Shown here: piece by piece, positions 1-8,238 of the stretch
Position numbering within the stretch: position 1 is the first letter of the stretch
Layout: each line of letters opens with the position of its first letter
Assembly (NCBI RefSeq): GCF_018598185.1
Contig: NZ_JAHESC010000023.1
Location: 1 to 64,000 of the forward strand
Direction: 5' to 3'
Source of the DNA: Dawidia soli
GTDB lineage: Bacteria > Bacteroidota > Bacteroidia > Cytophagales > Cyclobacteriaceae
DNA length: 64,000 nt
The notes under the pieces: model-generated
Database searches by the model: none
The model's input: only the letters and a program-made list of their open reading frames with translations
Told to the model about the DNA's origin: nothing
Made by a program: the position numbers and the translations under genes

Positions 1-122
1 CGCCGCGGGGGCTCGTCGTTGGCTATACCCCCCCGCCTCCCCCACGTTGGCCGTCCTGGGGGCCCCGGAGCGGGGTAACCGCTGCCGGGGCGGCTACGCC
101 ACCCGCCGGCGCCGCAGCGCTA

Positions 123-743
123 GTGGACACCATCGCCGGCTATAGCTTCCCCTGGCTAATCCTCAACCTCCAGGCCCACGGACGCAAACAATTCGGTCCC
201 CACTTCGCCATCCGCCAGGCCGACTACGAGCTGGTCCGTCGCCTCCTGGTATACTTCCTTGCCGACGCCGCCCAGGCCGACCAGTTGGGCATAGATCTCT
301 GCAAAGGCATCGCCCTGACCGGTCCGATCGGCTGCGGTAAAACCAGCCTTATGACCCTGATGCGCCTGATCCCGGGTCCAGACCGCAACTTCACCATCAA
401 GCCAACGCGCGACGTCAGCTTCGAGTTCATACAGGACGGCTACGAAGTCATCCATCGCTACAGCCGTCTCTCATTCCACGCCCACGGCCCGCGTACGTAC
501 TGCTTCGACGACTTAGGCGCCGATCAAGCCCTGAAGTACTATGGCAATGAATGCAATGTCATGGCGGAGGTAGTTCTTTCTCGCTACGACTTTTTCATAG
601 CCTTTAACATGCTGACACACTTGACCACCAATCTCACAGCTAGTGAAATCGACACCATGTATGGCCCGCGCGTCCGCAGTCGCATGCGAGAGATGTTTAA
701 TATTCTTGCTTTCAACGATCATAGTGCAGACAAGCGATCATAA
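123..743 (+). CDS. DnaC/IstB-like AAA+ ATPase, probably of a mobile element
   Basis: P-loop ATPase of about 206 residues. A Walker A (GPIGCGKTS, residues 67-75) and a Walker B-like YCFDDLG (about 126-132) are visible. A sensor-1-like TTNL (about 168-171) is followed by GPRVRSRMREMFN, which resembles the sensor-2 region of DnaC/IstB helicase-loader ATPases. Such proteins load helicases or assist transposition; which applies here is unknown. The start used is GTG at 123 with no clear Shine-Dalgarno. The reading frame stays open to the left edge of the window, so the gene may begin earlier. The GC-rich upstream sequence does not look coding. It lies next to a defence-type cassette, consistent with an integrative element. 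Confidence 0.6.
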   Translation: MDTIAGYSFPWLILNLQAHGRKQFGPHFAIRQADYELVRRLLVYFLADAAQADQLGIDLCKGIALTGPIGCGKTSLMTLMRLIPGPDRNFTIKPTRDVSFEFIQDGYEVIHRYSRLSFHAHGPRTYCFDDLGADQALKYYGNECNVMAEVVLSRYDFFIAFNMLTHLTTNLTASEIDTMYGPRVRSRMREMFNILAFNDHSADKRS

Positions 744-1052
744 TGTTAGAGGAGAGGTCTGATCATTTGGCATAGATGTCGACCTCTGTTCGCGTCACCA
801 GCGAGAACTTACCCAGAATACACATGAGGCTACAGCAGTCATAACGGAATGACCACGAAGCGATACTGACATGAAGAAACCACTGAAGCAATAAAGTTCC
901 CAAAAGGTCATGCTTTAGCTTGACTGTTAGATCGGATCAACTGTAGAATGACAGCTGTGTCCATCGGTCATCACTGTTACAACTCTATTGTCGAACGCCT
1001 ATCTATAATTATACTTTCAACACTGACTACACAATTTAGACAATCAGCTATC
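744..1052. other. Intergenic stretch without recognisable features
   Basis: About 310 bases between the ATPase and the end of the convergent defence cassette. It is AT-rich compared with the first 700 bases. I see no convincing ORF, RNA gene or terminator. Confidence 0.5.
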
Positions 1053-2090
1053 CTATCCGGTAAATATCTCGCTAAAAGTAGGATAATACCTATATAATTG
1101 GGAATAACCTCTAAGAGTCTTAACACTGAGAGGAAATCCCAGTTTCTCCTTGGCCAAGTAAGTCTCATTTTCGTGATCTGTAGTGCCAGCTTCCCTGATG
1201 AATGCTTCTATATCATTAGAGGGCAATCTTTTGTCGATTTCATACTTTTCCCTGGATGTTAAAATTGGAGCAGAAATTCTAAACGTCTCTTCGTTTAGAA
1301 AATAAGGGGACTTGAATGGAGTAAGCTTGTCGATATCGGCGTTTTTATCGCTATCAAGAAGGATAAAACCCTGTGTAAGCATTTCGGCGCCGTCCGAATA
1401 CGCCATGTCAAAGATTTTTGTACAAACCTTGTGATTACCCGAATTATAAATGCTGTTCTGGATTGTCTCTTCAAAGTATGGTTTAACAAGCGTAGGAAAC
1501 CGATCCTGATTTGTAAGCATCCTACCTGACACTGACTCCATATTGACCAAACCAAAGGTATTACGGAGCATTCCCGTCACCTTAGGAACCCACGACTCCG
1601 GTTCAGTCGTTGCTGCCGCCTGCCTTTTCATTTCTCTAACACCATGACTCACCCCGACATTCATTGTAACAATGAGGAGAGATCCATTCTTACTATAATT
1701 GACAATATTGTCGACATCAGCTTGATAAGAGCTACATTGATAAACACTGGCATCGTAGTCGAGCCAGATTATCGATGGCATGTCCGACTTTGAGAGAATG
1801 TCTTGAAGAACGGCAGCGGACTCACCGGAAACCAGGTCGATACATGAAAAAGGTTTATTGTAATCGGCGCGGTCATACACTATCCGGTCCTTCTCGATGG
1901 AAACCATATCGTGTATCTTCAATGTTTTATGAAAATGTATAAAATCAACAAACCAGAGTGAGCCGAACCCAATATATCGATAAGTGATGTCAAATTTAGA
2001 CATCACATTGGAAATACCTTCGGACATTATCTTTCTCTCAATCGACTTATTTACTCGAATTGAGTAGTTAATGCTGTTAGAAGAACTCAT
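1053..2090 (-). CDS. Uncharacterised Rossmann/O-methyltransferase-like protein of defence cassette
   Basis: A 345-residue cytosolic protein without a signal peptide. Residues about 38-70 contain YIGFGSLWFVDF followed by a SIEKD acidic strand end, and IIWLDYD comes further on. These resemble motifs I, II and IV of a class I SAM-binding fold, but the glycine-rich loop is weak, so catalysis is uncertain. It is the last gene of a minus-strand set and overlaps the GHKL ATPase start by one base, so the two are surely co-transcribed. Its AT-rich composition matches the two upstream genes and contrasts with the core genes of the window. No nuclease motif (PD-(D/E)XK, HNH, GIY-YIG) is evident. Function is unknown; a role as sensor, effector or modifier in the DNA-methylation cassette is inference from context. 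Confidence 0.75.
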   Translation of the reverse strand: MSSSNSINYSIRVNKSIERKIMSEGISNVMSKFDITYRYIGFGSLWFVDFIHFHKTLKIHDMVSIEKDRIVYDRADYNKPFSCIDLVSGESAAVLQDILSKSDMPSIIWLDYDASVYQCSSYQADVDNIVNYSKNGSLLIVTMNVGVSHGVREMKRQAAATTEPESWVPKVTGMLRNTFGLVNMESVSGRMLTNQDRFPTLVKPYFEETIQNSIYNSGNHKVCTKIFDMAYSDGAEMLTQGFILLDSDKNADIDKLTPFKSPYFLNEETFRISAPILTSREKYEIDKRLPSNDIEAFIREAGTTDHENETYLAKEKLGFPLSVKTLRGYSQLYRYYPTFSEIFTG

Positions 2091-3451
2091 CAGCCAATTT
2101 CATTAGAGTAGAAATATTCGAACGCCTGTTTTCCTAAGTCTCCATTTGACATGGATGGGTTCCCTAATTCAATTTTACACTTCTCAACCCTGCTTTTTTC
2201 GACCTTAAACTGGATAGAAACATAATAGTCAGCCTGAGTAGATTGAATTACTGGAAATGACGGCGTTTCTTTCGGAGTGACTGCGTCTTGGCGTCGACTA
2301 TGGCTGGCGATAATATCGCCGAGGGTTGACTTTGTAGCGGTCTCCTCCAACTGCTTGGCCTTGGGGATATCAGCCTTTCGCTGTTGAGTATAACGAATCC
2401 AAGGCTTTGTCATTTCCAGCATTTTGGGCAGAGCGCTTCGATACAGAGTCGACTCCAGATCGACATACCGTTTAGTCGTTGTCCATGGTAAAAGCTTAGG
2501 ATCGGCACTACTAAAAAATATAAATCCTACGAAACCATTATACTGAGGATGCCAATATGTAAAGTTTTCATGACGCCCCCTCCATATCGTTTTATCGTCT
2601 TTGTTCGCTGCAAGTATTATTCTGTTATTGCAGATAACATACCAGCCGCTGATTTTTGGGTCAAAATTCTCGGCATCTTCCGTGTTTTGCGCCTCGAACG
2701 TCGAGTGGCAGCCTGATACTATTTTTACCTCAACACCCTGATCAGTATATTCCTCAACACCAGGCTTAAAATCACCGCCCGTCTTCAATTCTAACTGCGC
2801 AGGCTTCACTAGATTTCCATTGATCCACACCTCTAATCCCGCCCTTAGAAAAAAGTAGTAGTCCCTACCGATTGTTTCTGATAGCTTAGTAGTAAACACG
2901 GGCGAGCCAAAAGATTCCGAAATTTCCGGGTAAAGACCCTGCACAAGCACGCCCACTCCGGTATTTGATGGATCCCCGTTTTCACCTTTTATCTCTATAG
3001 GAAAACTCCAATCTCCCGGTTGCCGAGTCCAATTTTCTACCTCAATAGTTACCTGAAATTTTTCTTTCTTGCTCGTCGATTCTACAAAAATTTCCTTTCC
3101 CATTTTAAATATGGCTCGTTTGAGTCCGATGCCATAGTAGCCTATTGATTGCTTTTGGGATTTCTTAATCGACCCAAACCTAAAGACAGTATCTATAGCA
3201 TCTTGAAGTTCGATCCCCTTACCGTTATCAGTCACAGTAAAGGCATTCTTATCAAAGTCAATTTTCACTTTGGAGTTCTTCAAGCTATCAGCAACGTTCA
3301 ACACATCGCCGGGATTTAAGTGTGAAGAAACACTATCGATCGAATTATCGATAAGATCGAGTACGCAGTCCAATAAGGTAATATCCTTCGTTAAGGATTC
3401 AACAAAAAAGTGCTTATCAGGACTCGCATTTGCTACAATCGCTTCGCTCAT
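2090..3451 (-). CDS. GHKL (MutL/MORC-like) ATP-binding protein
   Basis: A 453-residue GHKL ATPase. The N box DLIDNSID (residues 33-39, Asn36), the G1 box DNGKGI (75-80) and the G2 box GYYGIGLKRA (104-113) are all present, so ATP binding looks intact. It lacks a histidine-kinase dimerisation domain and lacks a recognisable MutL C-terminal endonuclease motif. GHKL ATPases of this kind are known from restriction-modification neighbourhoods and are considered relatives of MutL and eukaryotic MORC proteins. The start codon overlaps the stop of the cytosine methyltransferase (ATGA, 3448-3451), indicating translational coupling. It probably acts as an ATP-driven DNA clamp or remodeller in the defence cassette; that role is inference. 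Confidence 0.85.
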   Translation of the reverse strand: MSEAIVANASPDKHFFVESLTKDITLLDCVLDLIDNSIDSVSSHLNPGDVLNVADSLKNSKVKIDFDKNAFTVTDNGKGIELQDAIDTVFRFGSIKKSQKQSIGYYGIGLKRAIFKMGKEIFVESTSKKEKFQVTIEVENWTRQPGDWSFPIEIKGENGDPSNTGVGVLVQGLYPEISESFGSPVFTTKLSETIGRDYYFFLRAGLEVWINGNLVKPAQLELKTGGDFKPGVEEYTDQGVEVKIVSGCHSTFEAQNTEDAENFDPKISGWYVICNNRIILAANKDDKTIWRGRHENFTYWHPQYNGFVGFIFFSSADPKLLPWTTTKRYVDLESTLYRSALPKMLEMTKPWIRYTQQRKADIPKAKQLEETATKSTLGDIIASHSRRQDAVTPKETPSFPVIQSTQADYYVSIQFKVEKSRVEKCKIELGNPSMSNGDLGKQAFEYFYSNEIG

Positions 3452-4542
3452 AAACTTTTTATTATTCGTTTGGCCATAACTGGACTTACGCTATTTCCAA
3501 TCATTCTGAAACTGTGCCATTTGGTTGGATGAAAAACAAACCAATCAGGAAAACCTTGTATACGCGCCGCTTCCCTAATCGTAATTACTCGCGATTGTGA
3601 CGGATGAATTGGCCTTGCTGCCTGGAAACCTCCCTTATCTCGTCCGGTTCCCGCCCTAATTGTTCGACTGGGCAAGTCCCAAGACAATTTAAAGTATCGA
3701 CTGATCGGTTCCACTTCGCCTTGCTTCGTAAGCTTAAATCTATCCTTCACGTCAGAAGTATGAGTAGTTGCGTTTAAACCAGTAATTTGACCCGCGTTGA
3801 AACGATCTACTGCCTGACTCCAACCAAGATTTTTCAGTGGTGCGACTCGCAATGCCTTTGCATATTTAGATATATCGCCCCTATAAGTATATTTCGTCCA
3901 AACAAATTCGTTTACTTCTGCGGTATTTACCGGTCCAGGTAAATCACTAATCGCGTCCCAGACCGTTGTTCTTTTTTTTACCGGTTTAATTTTTTCTTCA
4001 AGACGAGGATCGTCCACATATCTTGAATCAAAACCTACAATGAGGACACGTGGACGTGCGGTGGCCGCACCGAAGTCGGCAGCGTTAACGTTAATAATTC
4101 CTGATGTTTTATAGTAACTCGGCAATTGGAGAATAGCCTCTTCAACTATTTTCCTTCCATATTCAGAAGTAGCCAGCCCGTCGACGTTTTCCATAATAAA
4201 AACGTTCGGTGTAGCCTTCCTTACATGTCTAAAAAAATGCCAAATCAACTCGTTCCGCGGATCTTCCGCATCTCGCTTTCCCATGTGGCTAAACCCTTGG
4301 CATGGGGGACCGCCAATAAGCAAATCAGGCTTTGCTGGAGGGTTTTTCATCATAACTCTGATGTCTTCCACTTGTTTCAGATCAGCAATCTGGAGATTCG
4401 ATGTTGGGAAATTTAGTCTATAGGAAGATGTTAATATAGGGTCAATATCGACTGAAAGCGCGTTGTGGAAGCCAGCCAAATGGGCCCCCAGACTGAAGCC
4501 ACCACACCCAGAAAATAAATCTATAAATGTCCTTTTAATCAT
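3448..4542 (-). CDS. dcm: DNA (cytosine-5-)-methyltransferase
   Basis: Transfers a methyl group from SAM to C5 of cytosine in DNA. Motif I DLFSGCGG (residues 8-15), motif IV GGPPCQG with catalytic Cys81, motif VI ENV, a motif VIII-like ATARPRV, motif IX-like REAARIQGFP and motif X GNSVSP are all visible, so it should be active. The frame extends upstream to 4662, but that extension runs antisense into vsr and the family begins at MIKRTFIDLF, so I place the start at ATG 4542 (364 residues). It is the first gene of the minus-strand set. The vsr gene is divergent only 69 bases away, implying a shared promoter region. The target sequence cannot be read from the protein. Confidence 0.95.
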   Translation of the reverse strand: MIKRTFIDLFSGCGGFSLGAHLAGFHNALSVDIDPILTSSYRLNFPTSNLQIADLKQVEDIRVMMKNPPAKPDLLIGGPPCQGFSHMGKRDAEDPRNELIWHFFRHVRKATPNVFIMENVDGLATSEYGRKIVEEAILQLPSYYKTSGIINVNAADFGAATARPRVLIVGFDSRYVDDPRLEEKIKPVKKRTTVWDAISDLPGPVNTAEVNEFVWTKYTYRGDISKYAKALRVAPLKNLGWSQAVDRFNAGQITGLNATTHTSDVKDRFKLTKQGEVEPISRYFKLSWDLPSRTIRAGTGRDKGGFQAARPIHPSQSRVITIREAARIQGFPDWFVFHPTKWHSFRMIGNSVSPVMAKRIIKSL

Positions 4543-4611
4543 AAGAGCCCAAATAACATACAAAAAAGGTAATTTATAAACTATCGGAACGTTAACTTGG
4601 TTGTTTAATAT

Positions 4612-5013
4612 ATGATACCTAGCGAATTGAGAAGCAAGATAATGCGTTCTGTGAAATCTCAAAACACAGGTTGTGAAATAATTGTTCGTCGTCTGATCTG
4701 GAAGCTCGGCTTTCGGTTCAGGTTAAATGTAAAATCTCTTCCAGGATCGCCAGATGTTGTTTTAAAAAGGCACCAAAAAGTAATATTTGTTAACGGCTGC
4801 TTTTGGCATGGCCATACTTGTCCTAAAGGGAGATTACCTAAGTCGAATATAGAATTTTGGAAGAATAAAGTGGACAGGAACCGACAAAGGGATTCCCGAG
4901 TTCGTAGTGAGTTAAAGAAATTGGGTTGGAAATCTCTTGTAATTTGGCAATGTGAACTAAAAAAAATGGATGTTTTAGAACGCAAGCTCATCCGTTTCAT
5001 GGATAAAACATGA
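4612..5013 (+). CDS. vsr: Very short patch repair endonuclease (Vsr)
   Basis: A 133-residue Vsr-family endonuclease that nicks next to T:G mismatches made by deamination of 5-methylcytosine. The family signature is complete: the N-terminal SKIMRSVKSQNTGCE, the metal-binding LPGSPDVV, VNGCFWHGHTC with its conserved His and Cys residues, and FWKNKVDRNRQRD. Length is typical. It is divergent from the cytosine methyltransferase, the usual partner whose mutagenic side effect it corrects. Composition is as AT-rich as the rest of the cassette, suggesting transfer as one unit. Confidence 0.95.
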   Translation: MIPSELRSKIMRSVKSQNTGCEIIVRRLIWKLGFRFRLNVKSLPGSPDVVLKRHQKVIFVNGCFWHGHTCPKGRLPKSNIEFWKNKVDRNRQRDSRVRSELKKLGWKSLVIWQCELKKMDVLERKLIRFMDKT

Positions 5014-5575
5014 GTAACAGGAGGATATGGTCTCGGTTCGCTTACCCGTTGAAAGTCCAGAGTAAGTCTAATGCTGGGACATCCTCTACCGGCCGTAAAC
5101 GCTGTGATCATGTTATGAGTTCTGACGCTCCGGTAGCCCACCTCACTCCTCGCGCTTTTACCTAATGATCAGTCGATTTCCTGCCAGGCACAGTTTAATG
5201 TCATTGTACATAATATCCCACACTGCGCCACCACACTTTCCTTCCCGCCCAGGGCCTCCTTCGGCAGGCCTCAAGGTAGATAAGGAGCGCTTGCGCGCGG
5301 TTGGTTGTGGGGCCGGCACAAAAGTCCCGCCAGGCGCTCACTACATGGCCTACCACTCCGCGCCGGCAGAGAGCTTTAAAGTACTCTCTTCGCTGCCGCT
5401 CCGTTCGCACTTTAAAGCACACTGCCGTTCCTGCCACACATGCCCCGTTCCTTAGACCATTCTGTTCGGCGCCTGTCAGGCCTTTTGTCCGGCCCTGCTG
5501 ATTATTTTTGATCTGGCGCCGCTTCGCTCTGCCTACCGCCAAAGCCAGCTTTGACACAACCACCCGTGCTCGCGC

Positions 5576-5629
5576 GGTCTTGGCCTGCCACTTTTTTTTT
5601 GCGGGGGGCAGCGGAGGCAGGCCAAGACC
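5576..5629. repeat. Perfect 14-bp inverted repeat
   Basis: GGTCTTGGCCTGCC at 5576-5589 is matched by its exact reverse complement at 5616-5629, around a 26-base loop with a run of T and a run of G. Neither side is followed by a terminator-like T tract, so a protein site or RNA hairpin is possible. Confidence 0.7.
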
Positions 5630-6070
5630 TATTGTTGGTGCGCGCCTTGATCCTCGCCGGCTCCCCCCGCACCCCCCACACGCCGGCTCGGGCGCGCCTG
5701 AATACCAAAAGGCAGGAACTATCCGATGTATGAAGCGAGCATTTAAACACAGAGCAAAGTTACGGGCATGCGGATCAGAAAGCCGCAAGGGTTCGCTACG
5801 CCCGCTCAAAAGAAAATCCCACCTTCCGCCCACCCACATGCCAGCCCTTCCTCTAGGTAGTATTTTCTTTTGGCGGCCCTTGCACCTTTCTGTCCGGTCC
5901 CGTGGTGTGGCCCTATGTTTAAATATATCCTTCGTTTACCGATTGGCTCCCGGTGGTTGCTGGTCGGCGTTGCCCCTCGTCATTGGGCTGCATTCAGTTT
6001 TCACGTTGGCCCTTCGCGGCGTTATCGTCACGAGTTCCTTCTCGTGCGCGTTTTCTGGTTTGAAGTTTGT

Positions 6071-6105
6071 CTTTCAGGGCTCCCTTTTTAGGGGGCTCTG
6101 CCCTT
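6071..6105. repeat. Dispersed hairpin repeat, copy 1 (partner at 11761)
   Basis: CTTTCAGGGCTCCC, a short T-rich loop, then GGGGGCTCTGCCCTT. The arms pair imperfectly. Nearly the same hairpin with the same CTTTCA lead-in occurs at 11761-11794, so it is a dispersed palindromic repeat and not a local accident. Confidence 0.65.
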
Positions 6106-6427
6106 ATCGGATAGCTATGTCTATCTGATGTTGAGCGTTCAGTCTCTGAACGCTCGCGCCTGCGTCCTCCCCGCGTCACCATCGTCGCTACTTCCACGTG
6201 GCGACCACGCAAGGCCCCCGCTTCGTTCCGCTCGTCTCCCAGGCCGCACATGCCATCGCAGAAGCCAAGGCAAATCCGCCGCCCTCATCCCGCCCTGCTT
6301 TGCCTTGGCTGCCGACACCTGGGAGCCACTCCACCCCCCTTTTCGGCTGTTTGTGGGTGAAAAAATTCAATAAACAATAACGATTCTCCAAAGAAGGCAC
6401 TACGGTGTGATGTATAACCTTTGAAAC

Positions 6428-6452
6428 AAAAAAAGGCCTCCGCGTGGAGGCC
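6428..6452 (-). terminator. Rho-independent terminator of the DUF5675 cassette
   Basis: On the minus strand GGCCTCC-acgc-GGAGGCC is followed by seven T residues. It sits six bases after the stop codon of the last cassette gene. Confidence 0.85.
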
Positions 6453-6457
6453 CTTCA

Positions 6458-6661
6458 TTATCGCGAGCGAATCTTTTTTCTGATCCATTCCATGCCCAGC
6501 GATACCAAGAAACTTACTACAGCACCTAAAACCGATAGCACGATTGTTTCAACGGCGTTCACCAGGTGAAGGGTCGCGAAGATGGAAGAGAGGGTGCCAC
6601 CGATCACGCCCGCCAGAGTGCTTTCACTATGGCCCGTCATCGTCGTACTCACTCTCTTCAT
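6458..6661 (-). CDS. Small membrane protein, holin-like in shape
   Basis: A 67-residue protein with a glycine-rich hydrophobic stretch (about 16-34), a second strongly hydrophobic stretch (about 38-57) and a basic tail RKKIRSR. Size and layout resemble small phage holins or pore proteins, but I see no sequence homology that proves it. It is the last gene of a four-gene minus-strand cassette and overlaps the upstream gene by 35 bases. An alternative start at Met8 (6640) would reduce the overlap. A terminator follows directly. Confidence 0.6.
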   Translation of the reverse strand: MKRVSTTMTGHSESTLAGVIGGTLSSIFATLHLVNAVETIVLSVLGAVVSFLVSLGMEWIRKKIRSR

Positions 6662-6860
6662 TGGCTACGGCCGTTTGGCTTACTGCAGTAGCCACGGCGC
6701 CGGCTACTGTAAGGTAGCCCGCCAGCGTGATCACGGCCGCCGGCAGCGCCACCGGTGCAGCCAGCAGTGCCCCGCTGGCTGCAGCCAGGGCCAGGCCAAT
6801 GGCCCGTAACGTTTTGAAAAACTTCGGCGTTGGTGCCTGCATTCTTTGAATTACATTCAT
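6627..6860 (-). CDS. Small Ala-rich membrane protein
   Basis: A 77-residue protein with two hydrophobic segments (about 20-37 and 39-61), very rich in Ala and Val, and an acidic tail (ESEYDDDGP). It is likely an inner-membrane hairpin. Its start overlaps the stop of the DUF5675 gene by four bases (ATGA type), so translation is coupled. I do not recognise the family. With the neighbouring 67-residue membrane protein it could form a pore or membrane anchor pair. Confidence 0.6.
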   Translation of the reverse strand: MNVIQRMQAPTPKFFKTLRAIGLALAAASGALLAAPVALPAAVITLAGYLTVAGAVATAVSQTAVANEESEYDDDGP

Positions 6861-7261
6861 CTTTTTTCTGATTTAATCGTGATAAAAACTTTCTCTTTTC
6901 GATCCAGGGTGGCCATCACCAGGTCTTTTAACTTCTCGTTCGCCGCCCGTGATTGGATCCCGCGACCCGCGCCGGTGAGTTCCGTTACCGGCGCGATGCA
7001 GCCAAGCAGCTCCTTCTGTGCGTCGTTTGCCGGGTGGATCAGTATTCCGCTTCGGCCGGGCACGTCTATTACTAAGAGATGGTGCCCGCGCTTTTGCGTA
7101 TGCCGTTTTCGCACTTCATATCGGCCTTCCGGTATACATGAAATGCTGCGCCGGTTCTCCCGCCAGGGCAGTTCAATAGAGGGGCAGATCGGCTGCCCCT
7201 CGTGTTGAATCTGGCCGTTCGTTCCTTCCGGGTAATACACCCGGTTCAACTCCAGCTCCAT
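6857..7261 (-). CDS. DUF5675-family protein
   Basis: A 134-residue soluble protein. The pattern ELPWRENRRSISCIPEGRYEVRKR, then HHLLVIDVPGRSGILIHPAND, then a GCIAPV motif is what I associate with DUF5675, a small domain found in phage-like and Bacteroidota accessory loci. The G-x-L-I-H-P-(A/G)-N stretch resembles the His region of L,D-transpeptidase-like folds, so a cell-wall role is possible but unproven. It overlaps the upstream gene by one base and the downstream gene by four, so it is part of a tightly coupled set. Confidence 0.75.
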   Translation of the reverse strand: MELELNRVYYPEGTNGQIQHEGQPICPSIELPWRENRRSISCIPEGRYEVRKRHTQKRGHHLLVIDVPGRSGILIHPANDAQKELLGCIAPVTELTGAGRGIQSRAANEKLKDLVMATLDRKEKVFITIKSEKR

Positions 7262-8025
7262 TAGACACCTCCATCAACAGCTACCAGGGTTAGGGCGTTG
7301 TAAGCACCGTTTTTGAGGGTGTACATAACGCCGTTAACAACCTGGTAGAACTCCACACCAAACGCCAGGAAGAGCGGTCGCCCGTCTGTTTCTCCAAACG
7401 ACATTTCCAGCGAAAGAGCAGGCAGTGGTGCCACGCTGCTCAATGATTGCTCCGCGCTTGTCGCGCTGTCTGTCCCATAGTCTTCATTTTGGAAGTCTAT
7501 CGAGGCGCAGGCGGCGACCAGCCGCATGTGTGTCGCGCCCTGCGGTGCCGCGATCATGTTAGCAGGAATGAACGCCGGTATTGTTACCGTTGCTGCGCCT
7601 GTGGCGCGGTCTAGGGTAGCGATGTACGGCGCAAAAAATGTCCGGTTCAGCTTCGCGTTTTCGTTAAACTCAAACCCGCGCAGCAACTCTGCCTCGCCGT
7701 CAATCACGTTGCGCTCGCCGCGCACGTTGGTTGCGTCTGCCTTGAGCACCTTCATCATTTCCGCCGTAAGGCGGCTGGCCATCCGGCTGTCCGATGTATT
7801 GATTGTAAGCGCTCGAAACGCGGTGCGGAGCAGCTTGCCGGCTATGCCGGCCCTGCCGAACTCTGCGCCGTTCTCGCGCGTACGCTCAAAAGCTGCGTCG
7901 GTTTTGATGCGCTCGCCATCGATGCCGCCCTTTGTCCGCGCCAGGAATCCGTCCTGGGCGGTCTTGTAGAAGCTTACGCCTCCCATTTGGCCTGTCAGTT
8001 TAATCAGGCCTTCTTGTCTTGCCAT
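7261..8025 (-). CDS. DUF6266-like protein of accessory cassette
   Basis: A 254-residue protein without a signal peptide or membrane segment. The N-terminus LIKLTGQMGGVSFYKTAQDGFLARTKGG is followed by a region of the type T..A..R.RENGAEFGRA. This general plan, a G-x-(I/V)-x-x-x-x-F-(K/Y) strand, then a charged hairpin, then a helical segment, resembles DUF6266 and the 193-residue protein at 48424. The C-terminal half is beta-rich. It is the first gene of the four-gene cassette and lies divergent to the 65-residue gene at 8239. Function is unknown. Confidence 0.65.
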   Translation of the reverse strand: MARQEGLIKLTGQMGGVSFYKTAQDGFLARTKGGIDGERIKTDAAFERTRENGAEFGRAGIAGKLLRTAFRALTINTSDSRMASRLTAEMMKVLKADATNVRGERNVIDGEAELLRGFEFNENAKLNRTFFAPYIATLDRATGAATVTIPAFIPANMIAAPQGATHMRLVAACASIDFQNEDYGTDSATSAEQSLSSVAPLPALSLEMSFGETDGRPLFLAFGVEFYQVVNGVMYTLKNGAYNALTLVAVDGGV

Positions 8026-8238
8026 TCATTATTGTTTCGTTGTCCGTCCTGTTTACATGCCCAGGTCGGTTAGGCCGTCGTTGCAACAACAGCAGCAAAA
8101 GAATAATGAATGGGGCGGTCCTCAAAAGAGCAGGTTCCGCATCAGGTCATACGGTGCCAACTGTTCCTAATTGTTCCACGTGTTATATTCCAGGCGCAAA
8201 GCAAAGACAACGTATACCAACAGTATAGATAAAGTATT
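8026..8238. promoter_or_regulatory. Divergent control region of the DUF5675 cassette
   Basis: A 213-base gap between two divergent starts. It must hold promoters for both sides. It includes an ATTCATTATT / AATAATGAAT inverted match (near 8024-8033 and 8101-8110) and a short repeated GTATA motif just before the 8239 start. No promoter is assigned. Confidence 0.4.

Larger units (their letters stand above)
5014..6427. other. GC-rich 1.4-kb stretch without credible genes
   Basis: Several reading frames are open here, but their translations are low-complexity and rich in Arg, Pro, Ser and Cys, with no recognisable domain or ribosome-binding site. The plus strand is biased to pyrimidines over long runs. 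It holds a perfect 14-bp inverted repeat (5576-5629) and one copy of a hairpin family found again at 11.76 kb. It could be non-coding DNA of an integrative element, a structured RNA or decayed sequence. I cannot assign it. Confidence 0.4.

Noticed and set aside
5508-6128. Open frame of 206 codons in the GC-rich desert
   Set aside because: Low-complexity translation rich in Arg, Pro and Ser, no ribosome-binding site, no domain, and equally long frames in other phases.
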